Positions 1 through 9,150 of a DNA stretch of 64,000 nucleotides are shown here, piece by piece. A program made the translations under genes and the position numbers. Numbering within the stretch: the stretch's first letter is position 1; every line of letters starts with the position of its first letter. The stretch comes from Serinus canaria. Taxonomy: Eukaryota > Chordata > Aves > Passeriformes > Fringillidae. The stretch is from contig NC_066323.1 in NCBI RefSeq assembly GCF_022539315.1, forward strand, positions 19,581,719 to 19,645,718, written 5' to 3'. The notes under the pieces were generated by a model. The model saw only the letters and a program-made list of their open reading frames with translations, did no database searches and was not told the origin of the DNA.

Positions 1-532
1 AGCACCCAGGAAGGAGATTCTGCCCCTCTGCTCTGCTCAGGTGAGACCCCACCTGCAGTGCTGCATCCAGCTCTGTGGCCTCCAGCATAAGAAGTATGTG
101 GAACTGTTGGAATGAGTCCAGAGGAGGCCATGGAGATGCTCCCAAGGGAGCCCCTCTGCTCTGGAGCCAGGCTGGGAGAGCTGGGGGTGTTCACCTGGAG
201 AAGGGAAGGTTTCAGGGACACCTTAGAGGCCCTGCCAGCCCCTAAAGGGCCTCCAGGAGAGCTGGAGAGGGACTTTGGAAAGGGATGTAGGGACAGGACA
301 AGGGGAAATGGCTTCCCACTGCCAGAGGGCAGGGTTAGATGGGACATGGGGAAGGAATCCTTCCCTGTGAGGGTGGTGAGGCCCTGGCACAGGCTGCCCA
401 GAGCAGCTGTGACTGCCCCATCCCTGGGAGCGTCCAAGGCCAGAATGGACAGGGCTTGGAGTAACCTGGGATAGTGGGAGCTTGGATGAGCTTCAAGGTC
501 CCTTCCAAGCCAAACCCTCCTAGGATTCCAGG
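1..532 (+). mobile_element. CR1 LINE 3' part, cut by window edge
   Basis: Sense-strand CR1 non-LTR retrotransposon. The first ~110 bases match the end of CR1 ORF2 as I know it (pattern 'gtgagaccccacctgcagtg', then 'gagtccagaggaggcc'). Next come the conserved 'gctggagagggacttt' and 'gtgagggtggtgaggccctg' blocks and the 3' UTR 'aaggtcccttccaagcc'. It ends near 'taggattccagg', a decayed CR1 tail. The copy continues to the left of the window. Open frames here carry stops and are not functional. Confidence 0.9.
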
Positions 533-1288
533 AGGCTCCCAGATACACACTCTCACCTAGCTGGCTGTGCTAATCCCACCTCCTGGGATTTGGGCAGGAT
601 GGGAGGACATGTTTGAGCTGCTCCTGTGCTCTGAGCTGGGCTCCTCTGCCCCTGCCCTCAGCAATGGGGAGGATTCAGGATATTTTCCAGCAGGACCTGC
701 CCCCCAGAAACACCTCTCACACGCACCTGGCCCTGGAGGAGTGGGAATGCTTTGCTGTAAGGTGCCCTGGAATTAACCTAGGTGGGAAAATGTCTCTGCT
801 GTCACCCCAGCTTTGGGGACTGCCTCTGCTGCTTGCAGACCCAACTGGAGATACTGGTGCCCCTCTGAAGGAACATGGGAAGTGAAAAGCTTCCCAAAAC
901 TCCACAATATCCGGGCTCAAGACCCAGGCAGGCTCAGCAGTTCTGCCCACGTGCCCTCGTTCAAGTGCCAGGCAGGGCTGGGAGGTGCATTCCCCACCCC
1001 AGCCGAGGGGATGTGTTCCCTGCCTGGCCCTGTGCCACACCCAGAGCTGCTCCCCAGCCCTTCCTCTCCTGGTGCCACGGCAGCCCATGCATTATTTACC
1101 ATCCTCTTCCTGCATGCCAAATTATTCATTTCCCTCATGGGCCCTTTCCCTGGCTCTCTAATCAGAGTTTCTTAGCTCCTTATAAACACTAATGAATTTA
1201 TTTCTCCATGCCCTTATGAGGGAGATGGGGTATTTTATCTTCTCTATACACAGCTAGCTCAAGTGTGGATTTAGGGACTTCAAAGCAG
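533..1288. other. Unique non-coding DNA
   Basis: No repeat family or exon recognised. The last ~170 bases (about 1086-1260) switch from GC-rich to AT-rich and hold several ATTA/TAAT cores ('aaattattcatttccctc', 'cactaatgaatttatttc'). This could be a small conserved element, but nothing in the sequence proves it. Confidence 0.4.
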
Positions 1289-1368
1289 CCTGGGAGGCCT
1301 GCAGAGCTGGTGTTCCACAGCCAGGGGAGTCCTGGGAGGCCTGCAGAGCTGGTGTTCCACAGCCAGGG
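1289..1368. repeat. Tandem duplication, 38-bp unit at 42-bp spacing
   Basis: A 38-base segment starting 'cctgggaggcctgcagagct' occurs at 1289-1326 and again without mismatch at 1331-1368, separated by four bases. Perfect identity points to a recent local duplication. Confidence 0.95.
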
Positions 1369-1803
1369 CTGTTTGGCACCCAGCAGTGGCCACTGGCTCT
1401 GGGTGTCCCAGCACAGAGCGGGGGAGTTTGTCCAGCCTGGTGCTGGCCCCATGCTGCTGGTCCCTGCTCAGCCTTCATCCCTGCAGCTCCATCCTCCCAC
1501 CTCTCCTTCTCTGTTCAGTGTCTGTTTGGTCACTTGGCTCTGAAAGTGCTAGGTGGGTCCAATGTCACGGGTGGCAGTGGGTGGCCCTCCAGGGGACTGC
1601 AGTGTGTGCACTCTGGGAAGGCAGCCAGGCCCCAAATTGGGGTCCAGCTGGAGATTGTGCAGGGCTGGTTCTTGACGTGGCTCCTGGTTTGATCAGTGAG
1701 GCTCACCAGGCAGTGCCTTAAAACAAGAGTAACCAGAGGCAGCACAAAATCACCTCAGCAGCTTCATCCACCATTGGGGGTTTCCCCCCAGGACAACGCA
1801 GGG
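1369..1803. other. Unique non-coding DNA
   Basis: GC-moderate sequence. No recognisable repeat, exon or RNA. Short open frames here have no conserved features. Confidence 0.4.
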
Positions 1804-2038
1804 GATGTTCAGGCTGGATATCAGGGAAAAGTTTTTTCCCGCAGAGGGTGCTGGGCACTGCCCAGGCTCCCCGGGGAATGGGCACAGCCTCAAGGCTGCC
1901 AGAGCTCCAGGAGAGTTTGGACAATGCTCTCAGGGATGCACGGGGTGGGATTGTTGGGGTGTCTGTGCAGGGCCAGGTGTTGCACTCTGATCCCTGTGGG
2001 TCCTTTCCAACTCAGCCCATTCCATGATTCTGTGATTA
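1804..2038 (+). mobile_element. CR1 LINE, short 3' fragment
   Basis: Sense CR1 fragment. It begins at 'gatgttcaggctggatatca' (end of ORF2), continues through 'ccaggagagtttggacaatg' and 'ggattgttggggtgtctgtg', then 'gggtcctttccaactcagcc', and ends in 'ccatgattctgtgatt', a well-preserved CR1 tail. The same subfamily recurs on the minus strand at 8185, 14823 and 27695. The good preservation suggests a comparatively young subfamily. Confidence 0.93.
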
Positions 2039-2503
2039 TAAGTCAGGGAGAAACTGGTGGATTTTGTGAAGCTCAGGTGTGTCTGTAGCTGTAACAGCAT
2101 CCCTGGGATTACCTGTGGGCCCACCAGGAGCTGCCCAGGGTGCACGAGCACCCTGTCCTAGCCTGATCCCCTTTCCCATTTGCTGCTGCAGGCATTCCTT
2201 GACAAGCTTTGCTCCCTTCCAGTTGCACCAGGTGCCCCAGGTGTTTCCTTGCTGCTCTCTTGGACCTCTCTGCCCTCCAGAGCTCCTGGGACCTCCAGGC
2301 TCCCCATCCTGCCCACATTCCCTCGCTCTTCAGATGGCCTCGCTGTGCTGAGTCAGCAACGTTTTTCCCATGCTCTGTCCCCGTTTGCTTCCTTTGCGTA
2401 TCCCCACAGCCTCTTCTGGGCCCCTTTCCTTCAGGTTTCATCCCCTGCCGAGCCCTGGCGGCCTCACCGGGGCTGTGAGGGCAGCGGAGGAGGTGTCGGG
2501 CCT
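2039..2503. other. Unique non-coding DNA
   Basis: C/T-rich, moderately GC-rich sequence with no recognisable repeat. The open frames across it show only Pro/Ser/Leu-rich translations typical of GC-rich non-coding DNA. Confidence 0.4.
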
Positions 2504-2574
2504 GCTCTGCCCTCAGGGAGAATTCCCGGCTCTGCCCTCAGGGAGAGTTCCCGGCTCTGCCCTCAGGGAGAATT
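2504..2574. repeat. 25-bp minisatellite, about 2.8 copies
   Basis: A 25-base unit beginning 'gctctgccctcagggaga' runs head to tail at 2504-2528, 2529-2553 and 2554-2574 (partial). The middle copy differs by one base (agttc for aattc). Confidence 0.95.
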
Positions 2575-2755
2575 GGCTCGGTGGCTGCTGTGGGGTGTGA
2601 GGCAGGGCCGGGACGGGCCGGGCTGGCAGTGCCGAGCGCTGCCCCGCTCGCTGAGCTCTGCTAATTACCCCGAGCCTTAATTAATGAGCCCGGCCGGGCT
2701 GGGCTGTGCCGTGTCACCCCCGGGGTGCCCGGAGGGACCGGTGCCCTCCCCGGAC
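2575..2755. promoter_or_regulatory. Short GC-rich patch with homeodomain cores
   Basis: A CpG-containing GC-rich stretch ('gggccgggacgggccgggct', 'gccgagcgctgcc') surrounds a small AT island with 'ctaattacc' and 'ccttaattaatgagcc'. Such a mix occurs in vertebrate developmental enhancers and small CpG islands. No promoter element or transcript can be shown. The LTR at 2756 abuts it. Confidence 0.25.
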
Positions 2756-3129
2756 TATAGGATTCAACGCGACCCCCCCGGCAGGAGAAATGACAAGGAG
2801 GACTATCAGTGGGCTAATTAATTACTTTATTATACTGTATTATTCTATACTATTTTACACTTCATCTGAACTGAACGGGCACAAGCACCCAACTCAACTC
2901 CACTGCACAGAATCTCGTGACTGTCAGGCGACAGTCCCGACACACACACACAGAGCTGGCCCTGACAGGCCAAAGAAACAAAACCATCACTCTGGGTGAA
3001 CTATCTCCATACTGCATTCTACTCTGGCACAACACAGGAGCAGAGAATGAGATAAGAATTGTTTTGATCATTCTTTTCTCTGCTTCTCTCACTGCTTCTC
3101 TCAGGTTCAGGGGATGTGAATCCCACACA
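2756..3129 (-). mobile_element. Solo LTR of an endogenous retrovirus, passerine type
   Basis: Read on the minus strand, this starts TGTGTGGGATTC (plus-strand end near 3129) and runs through a purine-rich U3-like part. It contains a polyadenylation signal AATAAA (plus-strand TTTATT at 2826-2831) followed by an AT-rich stretch, and ends near 'cgcgttgaatcc'. This order resembles passerine ERV LTRs as I remember them. I see no gag or pol next to it, so it looks like a solo LTR. Both outer edges are approximate; the inner terminus is mutated from the expected TG/CA, and no clear target-site duplication is visible. The CA run at 2941-2952 is internal to it. Confidence 0.7.
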
Positions 3130-3365
3130 GACCAACCACCAGTGCCCGGACTCCTCTCTGCTGGCAGAGGTGGCCAGGTCTCCATCCCCGGGGCTCAGGG
3201 AGCTCCTGAGGAGCAGAAACAGCCATTCCCTGTCCCTGTCAGGAGGATGGACACCCCTCTACTCCTGCACCCAGGTGTGGGTGCTGCCACTGCACATAGG
3301 TGCAGCTCCTCTGCTGGAGCACCAAATGCAGGGAGGGGATAAACAGGGTTAGGAGATCTGGGCAA

Positions 3366-3622
3366 GAGAGCTGGAGAGGGGCTTTGGACAAGAGAGAATG
3401 GCTGAGGTGAGATTTTTGGAAGAGAGTCTTGGCTGTGAGGATGGGGAGGCCCCGACACAGGTTTCCCAGAGAAGCTGTGGCTGCTCCATCCTTGGAGGTG
3501 TTCCAGGTCAGCTTGGAGCAACCTGGGATAGTGGGAGGTGTCCCTGCCCATAGCATGGGGTGGGAATGGATGAGCTTTCAGCTCACTTCCAACACAAACC
3601 ATCCTGGAATTCTGATTCTGTG
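3366..3622 (+). mobile_element. CR1 LINE, 3' fragment
   Basis: Sense CR1 fragment beginning 'agagctggagaggggctttg' and running to 'atcctggaattctgattctg'. The hallmark blocks 'cccagagaagctgtggctgc', 'ggagcaacctgggatagtgg' and 'aggtgtccctgcccat' are clear. The part coding for the end of ORF2 has small deletions. Confidence 0.92.
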
Positions 3623-4547
3623 TTGAGCTTTCAGTGTGCCAAACCAATCCAGATGCATCCAGCAGTGTGTGGAGATTTGCCCCTGTGGGTCTCCACAACC
3701 TGATGGATGGGAAACCTTGCACTGCTTAGGCCAGGAGCTTGAACATCCTCCCTCCAGCCTCCTGGTTCCCCACAGAACTCAAACAAACATCCTTCTCCTT
3801 TCCAGGAGCTGTTCTCTGGGTGAGCTCAGTGCTGGCTCCATGGCAGGGTGTGCACAGCTGTTCTGCCAGCAGATCTCCTGGGATGCTTTGCAGCTCCACA
3901 CTCCTCCCTCTCCCAGCAAGGCTGCCTGTGAGATGCTGCTCCTGTTTGAGCAGATGCTGGCACCGATAGCCCTGACAAGCAGCAATTATTGCACTGACAA
4001 AATAAAAGTTTTGAGTTGTTTTGCAAATATTTTTGAAGCCCTGATACAGCAGCAGAAGTAGGCGTAATTATACATAAAAGTGTATCTCCTTTAATTATCT
4101 ACTCAGGTGAACCATAATTTGAGGGGAAATGCTTTAAATCTGTTCATTTCTAATAATAAAAAATGAGGTGGGAGAGTGTTATTTTAATGTAATTAAGAGC
4201 AGACATGGCTGGATGGATGACTGAGAGAGCAGGATCTGTGCTGTGCTCTGGGGACCTTGGGCTCTGTCCCCTCCCCTGCCACTACACAAGCCCTGTCTCT
4301 GTGCTGGACAGTCCCTTAACACCAGAGTGGAATTAAGTGCTCACACGTGGTGACAACACTGTTTTGTGTCAATACTGAGTAGTCTTGTCATCAGCCTTCC
4401 TGAGCTCAGCTTTGCCAGGCCCTGCCCTGTAAAACCTGGGACTAATGGGGGACAGCCTGAAACTGATCTCTTGCAGGCCACTCTCCAGCCATGCCAGGAG
4501 AACCTCTGGAGGCCAATGTGGGATTAGAGTTGTCCTGGGGAAGGAAA
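3623..4547. other. Unique DNA with an AT-rich block
   Basis: No coding exon seen. About 3980-4200 is strongly AT-rich with many homeodomain-type cores and no repeat signature ('gcgtaattatacataaaag', 'tcctttaattatctactc', 'atgtaattaagagcag'). It is a reasonable candidate for a conserved non-coding element; the remainder is ordinary. Confidence 0.35.
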
Positions 4548-4727
4548 TAATGGAATAGTTTGGGCTGGAAGGGGCCTCAGAGCTCATCCAGTCCCACCTC
4601 TGCCATGGGCAGGGGCCCCTTCCATTATCCCAAGGTGCTCTAAGCCCTGTCCAGACAATCTGGGCACCTCCCAGGACTTGGGCACCTCTAGGCTGAGGAC
4701 CCAGTTGCCCACACCAGTGGTGGCACC
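4548..4727 (-). mobile_element. CR1 LINE, old 3' fragment
   Basis: Antisense CR1. It starts with the inverted tail ('ggaatagtttgggctggaag'), then 'ctcatccagtcccacc', 'gccatgggcagggg', 'gctctaagccctgtccag', and fades after 'ccagttgcccacaccagtgg'. Divergence and a short deletion suggest an older copy than the one at 1804. Confidence 0.85.
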
Positions 4728-5734
4728 TATATGCTGAGCCCTGCATTAAAACTGGTTCCAAGCCTCCAGCTCCTGCCAGGCATTAGCTGTAACTCTGATT
4801 TCCCCTCTTCCCTCCCTGAACTGCTGTCAGGAGAGGCACCTTAAAGTAAGTTATTTCCATCCAGTCTGCAGATTTCCAAGAGAAGACTGAGTGTTGAACT
4901 TTATTTCTCTTCTAATGGCTCCTCAGAGCCCCAGATAAGATCAAAGCCTGGCTGCTTTGGGTGTGTGCTTCACACATGTGGCACATCTCCTGTGGATCCA
5001 GTGAGAGGGATGGATGATCCATCTGCTGGGGAGGGAAGCTCAGACACCAGGGGATGAGGTGACTTTTCCAGGAGTCTGCAGGCAGCCCATCCCAGGGGTG
5101 CTGCAGGTGTTTGTATGAGGCACACAGCCTTTGCCTCTCCCAGGGATGTTCCCAGCCAGTGGAGAGGGAAAACCAGGCTGTTTTTCACTCACTTTCCCAG
5201 GAATGCAGAGCTCTCCCCGCCTGCCTGTGCTGCTCCTGTTATCGTGAATGTCAAGCACTTTGCAAACAGAGGCATTAAATGTCAGATCCTGTCCCTTACA
5301 AGCCCTGCTTGTAATTTGAATGCTCAGACATGCTCCGTGCTCACCTCAATCCCCTTCCCTTCCCCTGATAAGTGGCATGCCTGGTGCCACTGCCTTGGGA
5401 GTGAGGCCACCAAGCAGTGCTCTTTACATCACTCTGGACCCTCATCCCAATGTCTTCATCCTCCCTACCTCATATTTAAAAATCCTTAGGATCAGATTTC
5501 CACCTGGCCCTCTCCTTTGAGGATGGTAGTGGGCATTTTTGGGAATTTTGGATCCCATGACTCTCTATCTCCCCATGCTGAACCCTATCTTCCCTTGCAG
5601 CTGTGCCCAGGTGCTCCTCTCCTCAAAAGCTCCTGGTTCCAGCTGAGGCAGACCTGCTCTAGGGTTTCTCACCTGGATTTGCCATTGCTCTCCTCTTGGA
5701 TAAGTGAGGTGAAGCATCCTGCATTCCTCTGGTG
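4728..5734. other. Unique non-coding DNA
   Basis: No repeat, exon or RNA gene recognised. Base composition is mixed and nothing stands out. Confidence 0.4.
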
Positions 5735-6112
5735 AAGTTCAGCAAGGCCAAGTGCAAGGTACTGCATCTGGATTGGGGCACTCCTGGGCTCTAAAATAGC
5801 TGGATGGGGACAGGATGGAGAGCAGCCCTGAGAGAAGGGGCTCAGGGGTGTTGCTGGACAAGAGGGAAAGGCTTTAAACTGCCAGAGGAAGATTTAGATG
5901 GGGCGTTAGGAAGAAATTCTTCCCTGTGAGGGTGGTGAGGTCCTGGCGCAGGTTGCCTGGGGAAGCTGTGGCTGCCCCATCCCTGGATGTGTCCAAAGCC
6001 AGGCTGGTCAGGACTTGGAGCAGCCTTGGCTAGTGGAAGGTGTCCCTGCCCATGACAAGAGGTGGAACTGGATGAGCTTTAAGGTCCCTTTCCACCAAAA
6101 CCATTTTGTAAT
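5735..6112 (+). mobile_element. CR1 LINE with internal deletion
   Basis: Sense CR1. The first part matches the ORF2 C-terminal region: 'ttcagcaaggccaagtgcaa' (translating like F-N-K-A-K-C), then 'ggagagcagccctgag' and 'aggggtgttgctgg'. At about 5857 it jumps to 'gggaaaggctttaaactgcc', some 300 bases further down a full CR1, so an internal segment is missing. It then runs normally through 'ggtggtgaggtcctggcgca' to 'aaaaccattttgtaatctc'. Confidence 0.92.
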
Positions 6113-7659
6113 CTCTCATATCTCATGCTGCAAGCTATCTTAAGTCTTCTTTCCCTGTTTTTCTGTCACTTCTGTGTATTTGCTGTTATTCTGGATAACA
6201 GGCTGGCCCACCAGCACACTGCTGTGAGTCCTTGGGTGATACCCACTCTTTCCCTTCCCTACATTACTGCCTTCCCCCTGGTGTGCACCCAGGCACTGAG
6301 CTGGTCCCTTTCCCACCTGTGGCAGTGGGAACAGCCACGGTGGCGGGCAGCTCTCTGGCTGTTTGTCCTTGATGAAAAGCTTTCCCCAGGAACAAAGGAC
6401 ATGCCAGCTCAAAGTCACCAGTAACAGGGAGTGCTCAGCTCTCTTCCCTTTGCAGCCTTTGAGATGGAGTTTCTCATTTGCACTGTGGCATTGACACAGT
6501 AAAATAATGCAGAAATTGCACAGAATAAATTAAAGCAAACACTGCATGTGCCGCTGCCCAGAAATTTGGGACTTGCTGCATGGCTAACAAGGTGCATTTT
6601 AATAATTACAAATGAACCTGTGGCCAAGAGAGCCTTCACTGAGCACACCTGGAATGAATGCTGATGCTGCTGCTCCCCGCAGAATGCTGATAATCACATT
6701 TGCCAGTGCATTAGAGCTGATTTAGGGGTAAGCAATAGCTTCCATCTGAATTTGTTTTACAACCTATTGACTGTAGGAGGTACCTTTTTTTTTTCCATTG
6801 AAATAATTGTGAATACTTTACTGGGCTTTCACACTGTATTTGTTCTTGGTGTTTGTTTGTTTTGTGTTTTGGTGGCTTTTTTAAAAAAATAATTATTTAT
6901 TTATTGTGAATTGACAACAATTGTGTTCACCCTCCATCTAATCCAAGGAGCTTATGGTTGTTTCCTCCCCTCTCCATCCTTTGTTGGAATAATTGTTCTT
7001 CCCACAGTGCTACTGCATGGTTTGTAAGCTTATTTCAGGCTCAACTGTGGGGATTAGTGATAACACTGCCTATTGTAGGAAGGTTCATATTATTTAAAAT
7101 TGGAACTAGAACAAAGGCAATTCAATCCCAGTTCCTTGCTGCCATTTACTGACTGAAACTGCATTTACTGATGCTGTCCAGGAATTGCCAGGTAGGATCT
7201 GAGCCTCTGCCTGTCTGCAGGCTGGGGAAGGGAGGTGAATCTGGCTGGGCAGGTTGAGTATAGCCCCAGAGCCTGGCCAGGAGTGGGGAATGGCTCATCC
7301 TTGGGTGCCCCTTCCCTGAGGGTTGGTATTAGTGCCTCCTTAAGCACTGCCCTTGGCCTGGAGATCTCCAAGTCGCTGCTGCAGCACGGATGGGATGTGC
7401 TGTTGGGGTGAAAATGCTCAGGTTTTAATTTTTTCCCAGTACAGCAGAGTCTTGGGGACATTCCAGTAGGTCCACACTGGCAGCAGGGACTGGGGCACGG
7501 GCTGCTCCCAGCTCTGGTGGTCAGGTGGCTTCACACACACAGCACTGGGCTGGGGCTGGGCTTTGGTCAAGTGGCAGCAAAGAGCTCAAGCTGGCAGCTC
7601 CTTCTCTTTCTGCATGGCCAGCAGTGTGAGACCAGATCTCCAGCAGACAGCCCAGATCG
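6113..7659. other. Unique non-coding DNA, partly AT-rich
   Basis: No exon or repeat family recognised. AT-rich stretches lie at about 6480-6620 and 6780-6920, the latter with T10 at 6786, a GTTT-rich run and 'aaaataattatttatttatt'. The rest is ordinary. Confidence 0.4.
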
Positions 7660-7830
7660 TCCATCCGTCCATCCATCCATCCATCCATCCATCCATCCAT
7701 CCATCCATCCATCCATCCATCCATCCATCCATCCATCCATCCATCCATCCATCCATCCATCCATCCATCCATCCATCCATCCATCCATCCATCCATCCAT
7801 CCATCCATCCATCCATCCATCCATCCATCC
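7660..7830. repeat. (CCAT)n tetranucleotide microsatellite
   Basis: About 42 consecutive CCAT units, interrupted only by one A-to-G change near the left end (ccgt at 7665-7668). Because 4 is not a multiple of 3 and no register makes a stop, the array is open on both strands: His-Pro-Ser-Ile repeats forward, Met-Asp-Gly-Trp repeats in reverse. These frames are artefacts of the repeat. Such a long pure array is probably length-polymorphic. Confidence 0.99.
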
Positions 7831-8184
7831 AATCTCTGTGTGTATCTCCTTTAAGCCAGGTTTAAGCTGCAGTGTTGTCTCAGCTGCAGTTTGTGTCCCC
7901 ACTTTGGCACACACAGAGTTGGTGTCCTCGAGCACCATGAACCTCTTGTGGAGAATATCCTGGGCTGGTGAGACCAGAGGAGCTTGTGGCAGGGTGGAGA
8001 AAGCTGAGAATGCAAGGAGGTCCCAGTGCTGGCAGCATTGGACCTCTCCCTTGGAATTCTGCAGGCCTCTGTCAATGGCAATTCATGCCTTGGCTCTTTA
8101 GAGTTCACTTGGGGATTCCAGGGATGAAGGAAAGGCATTGCTGCCTCTCCTTCCATGGAGCTTTTGCAGCCATTGAGGTTCATT
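7831..8184. other. Unique non-coding DNA
   Basis: Spacer between the microsatellite and the next CR1. No feature recognised. Confidence 0.4.
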
Positions 8185-8418
8185 GAGTTCATGGAACATT
8201 CTGAGCTGAAAGGGACCCACAGGGATCATCAAGCCAGCTCCTGGCCCTGCACAGACACCCCAACAATCCTGCCCTGCACATCCCTGAGAGCATTGTCCAA
8301 ATGCTCCTGGAGCTCTGGCAGCTTTGGGGCCATGGCCATTCCCTGGGGAGCCTGGGCAGTGCCCCAGCACTCTGTGGAAGAGCCTTTCCCTGATATCCAA
8401 GCTAAACCTCCCTCCTCC
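8185..8418 (-). mobile_element. CR1 LINE, short 3' fragment
   Basis: Antisense copy of the same subfamily as 1804-2038. It opens with 'catggaacattctgagctga' and continues through 'cctggccctgcacagacacc', 'ccaacaatcctgccctgcac' and 'gagagcattgtccaaatgct', ending near 'cctgatatccaagctaaacc'. Well preserved. Confidence 0.93.
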
Positions 8419-8689
8419 CCCAGTGATAGCACCCAAGGGAATGGCTGGAGGGATTTACTGTAATATTTTTGTCAGCAACACTGAACTCCCTGCTCAACTC
8501 TACCCCATCCCTGACCCCAAACCCCTGCACTGGTACACCCTGAAGGGAATGCTGGCTTTCCTTCAGGCTGGGAGTGCTGGTGTGACCTGCCCTGGCTGCT
8601 CCTTGAGCTTCCCATCCACCCCCCTCCCCTGCTTCCCCAGAGGAGGGGAGCGCGTGGGGTGTGCGGAGGGCGGTGAGAAACCCCAGACA

Positions 8690-9150
8690 CACAAAAGCTA
8701 GAGGAACCACCAGCAGCTGTAACCCTGGCAACTGTGTCTCAGCATTTGAATGTAATTATACCTCGAACGTGATAAACACTCCCAAGGACTCCTTATGTGG
8801 AGATCATACTAAACAAGTCTTTGAAATTACCCTCATCAAATATTGATAGAGGGAGAGTTTTTAAAAAAAATAAAAAAGGGAAAAGGGAAAGAGAGAGAAA
8901 AGGCAAATTCTTGCTCTTGCCCACGGGTTAATGAGGATCTGTTGGTTTATCACCACGGTGCAAACCCCGCCGAGAGCTCCAGAGCACTGCAAAGTTAAAA
9001 GTGGGGGCGGGAGGAGAAGAGAAATAAAACCATCAGGTGAGGCAGCTCTATTGATTGGCATTTTGTTTTATGTTTGGCACACAGGAAAGCCATCCCAATA
9101 AACACCATTTATCTTGCCCAGCCCTGGCAGACAGGGTTTAATTGCTCAGG
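8690..9150. promoter_or_regulatory. Candidate conserved non-coding element
   Basis: A repeat-free AT-rich block. It contains 'tgaatgtaattatacctcga', a polypurine run at 8858-8907, 'gggttaatgaggatc', 'tctattgattggcatt' and 'ccatttatcttgcc' (a GATA core). Motif density and lack of any repeat signature resemble avian enhancers. There is no direct evidence of function. Confidence 0.3.

Noticed and set aside
2504..2574. CRISPR-like short regular repeats
   Set aside because: Units are contiguous without spacers, in a vertebrate-type genome; this is a minisatellite.
7517..8101. 194-codon plus-strand frame and several minus-strand frames of up to 123 codons across the CCAT array
   Set aside because: The repeat itself is open in these registers, giving HPSI or MDGW repeats; flanking parts are unrelated unique DNA.
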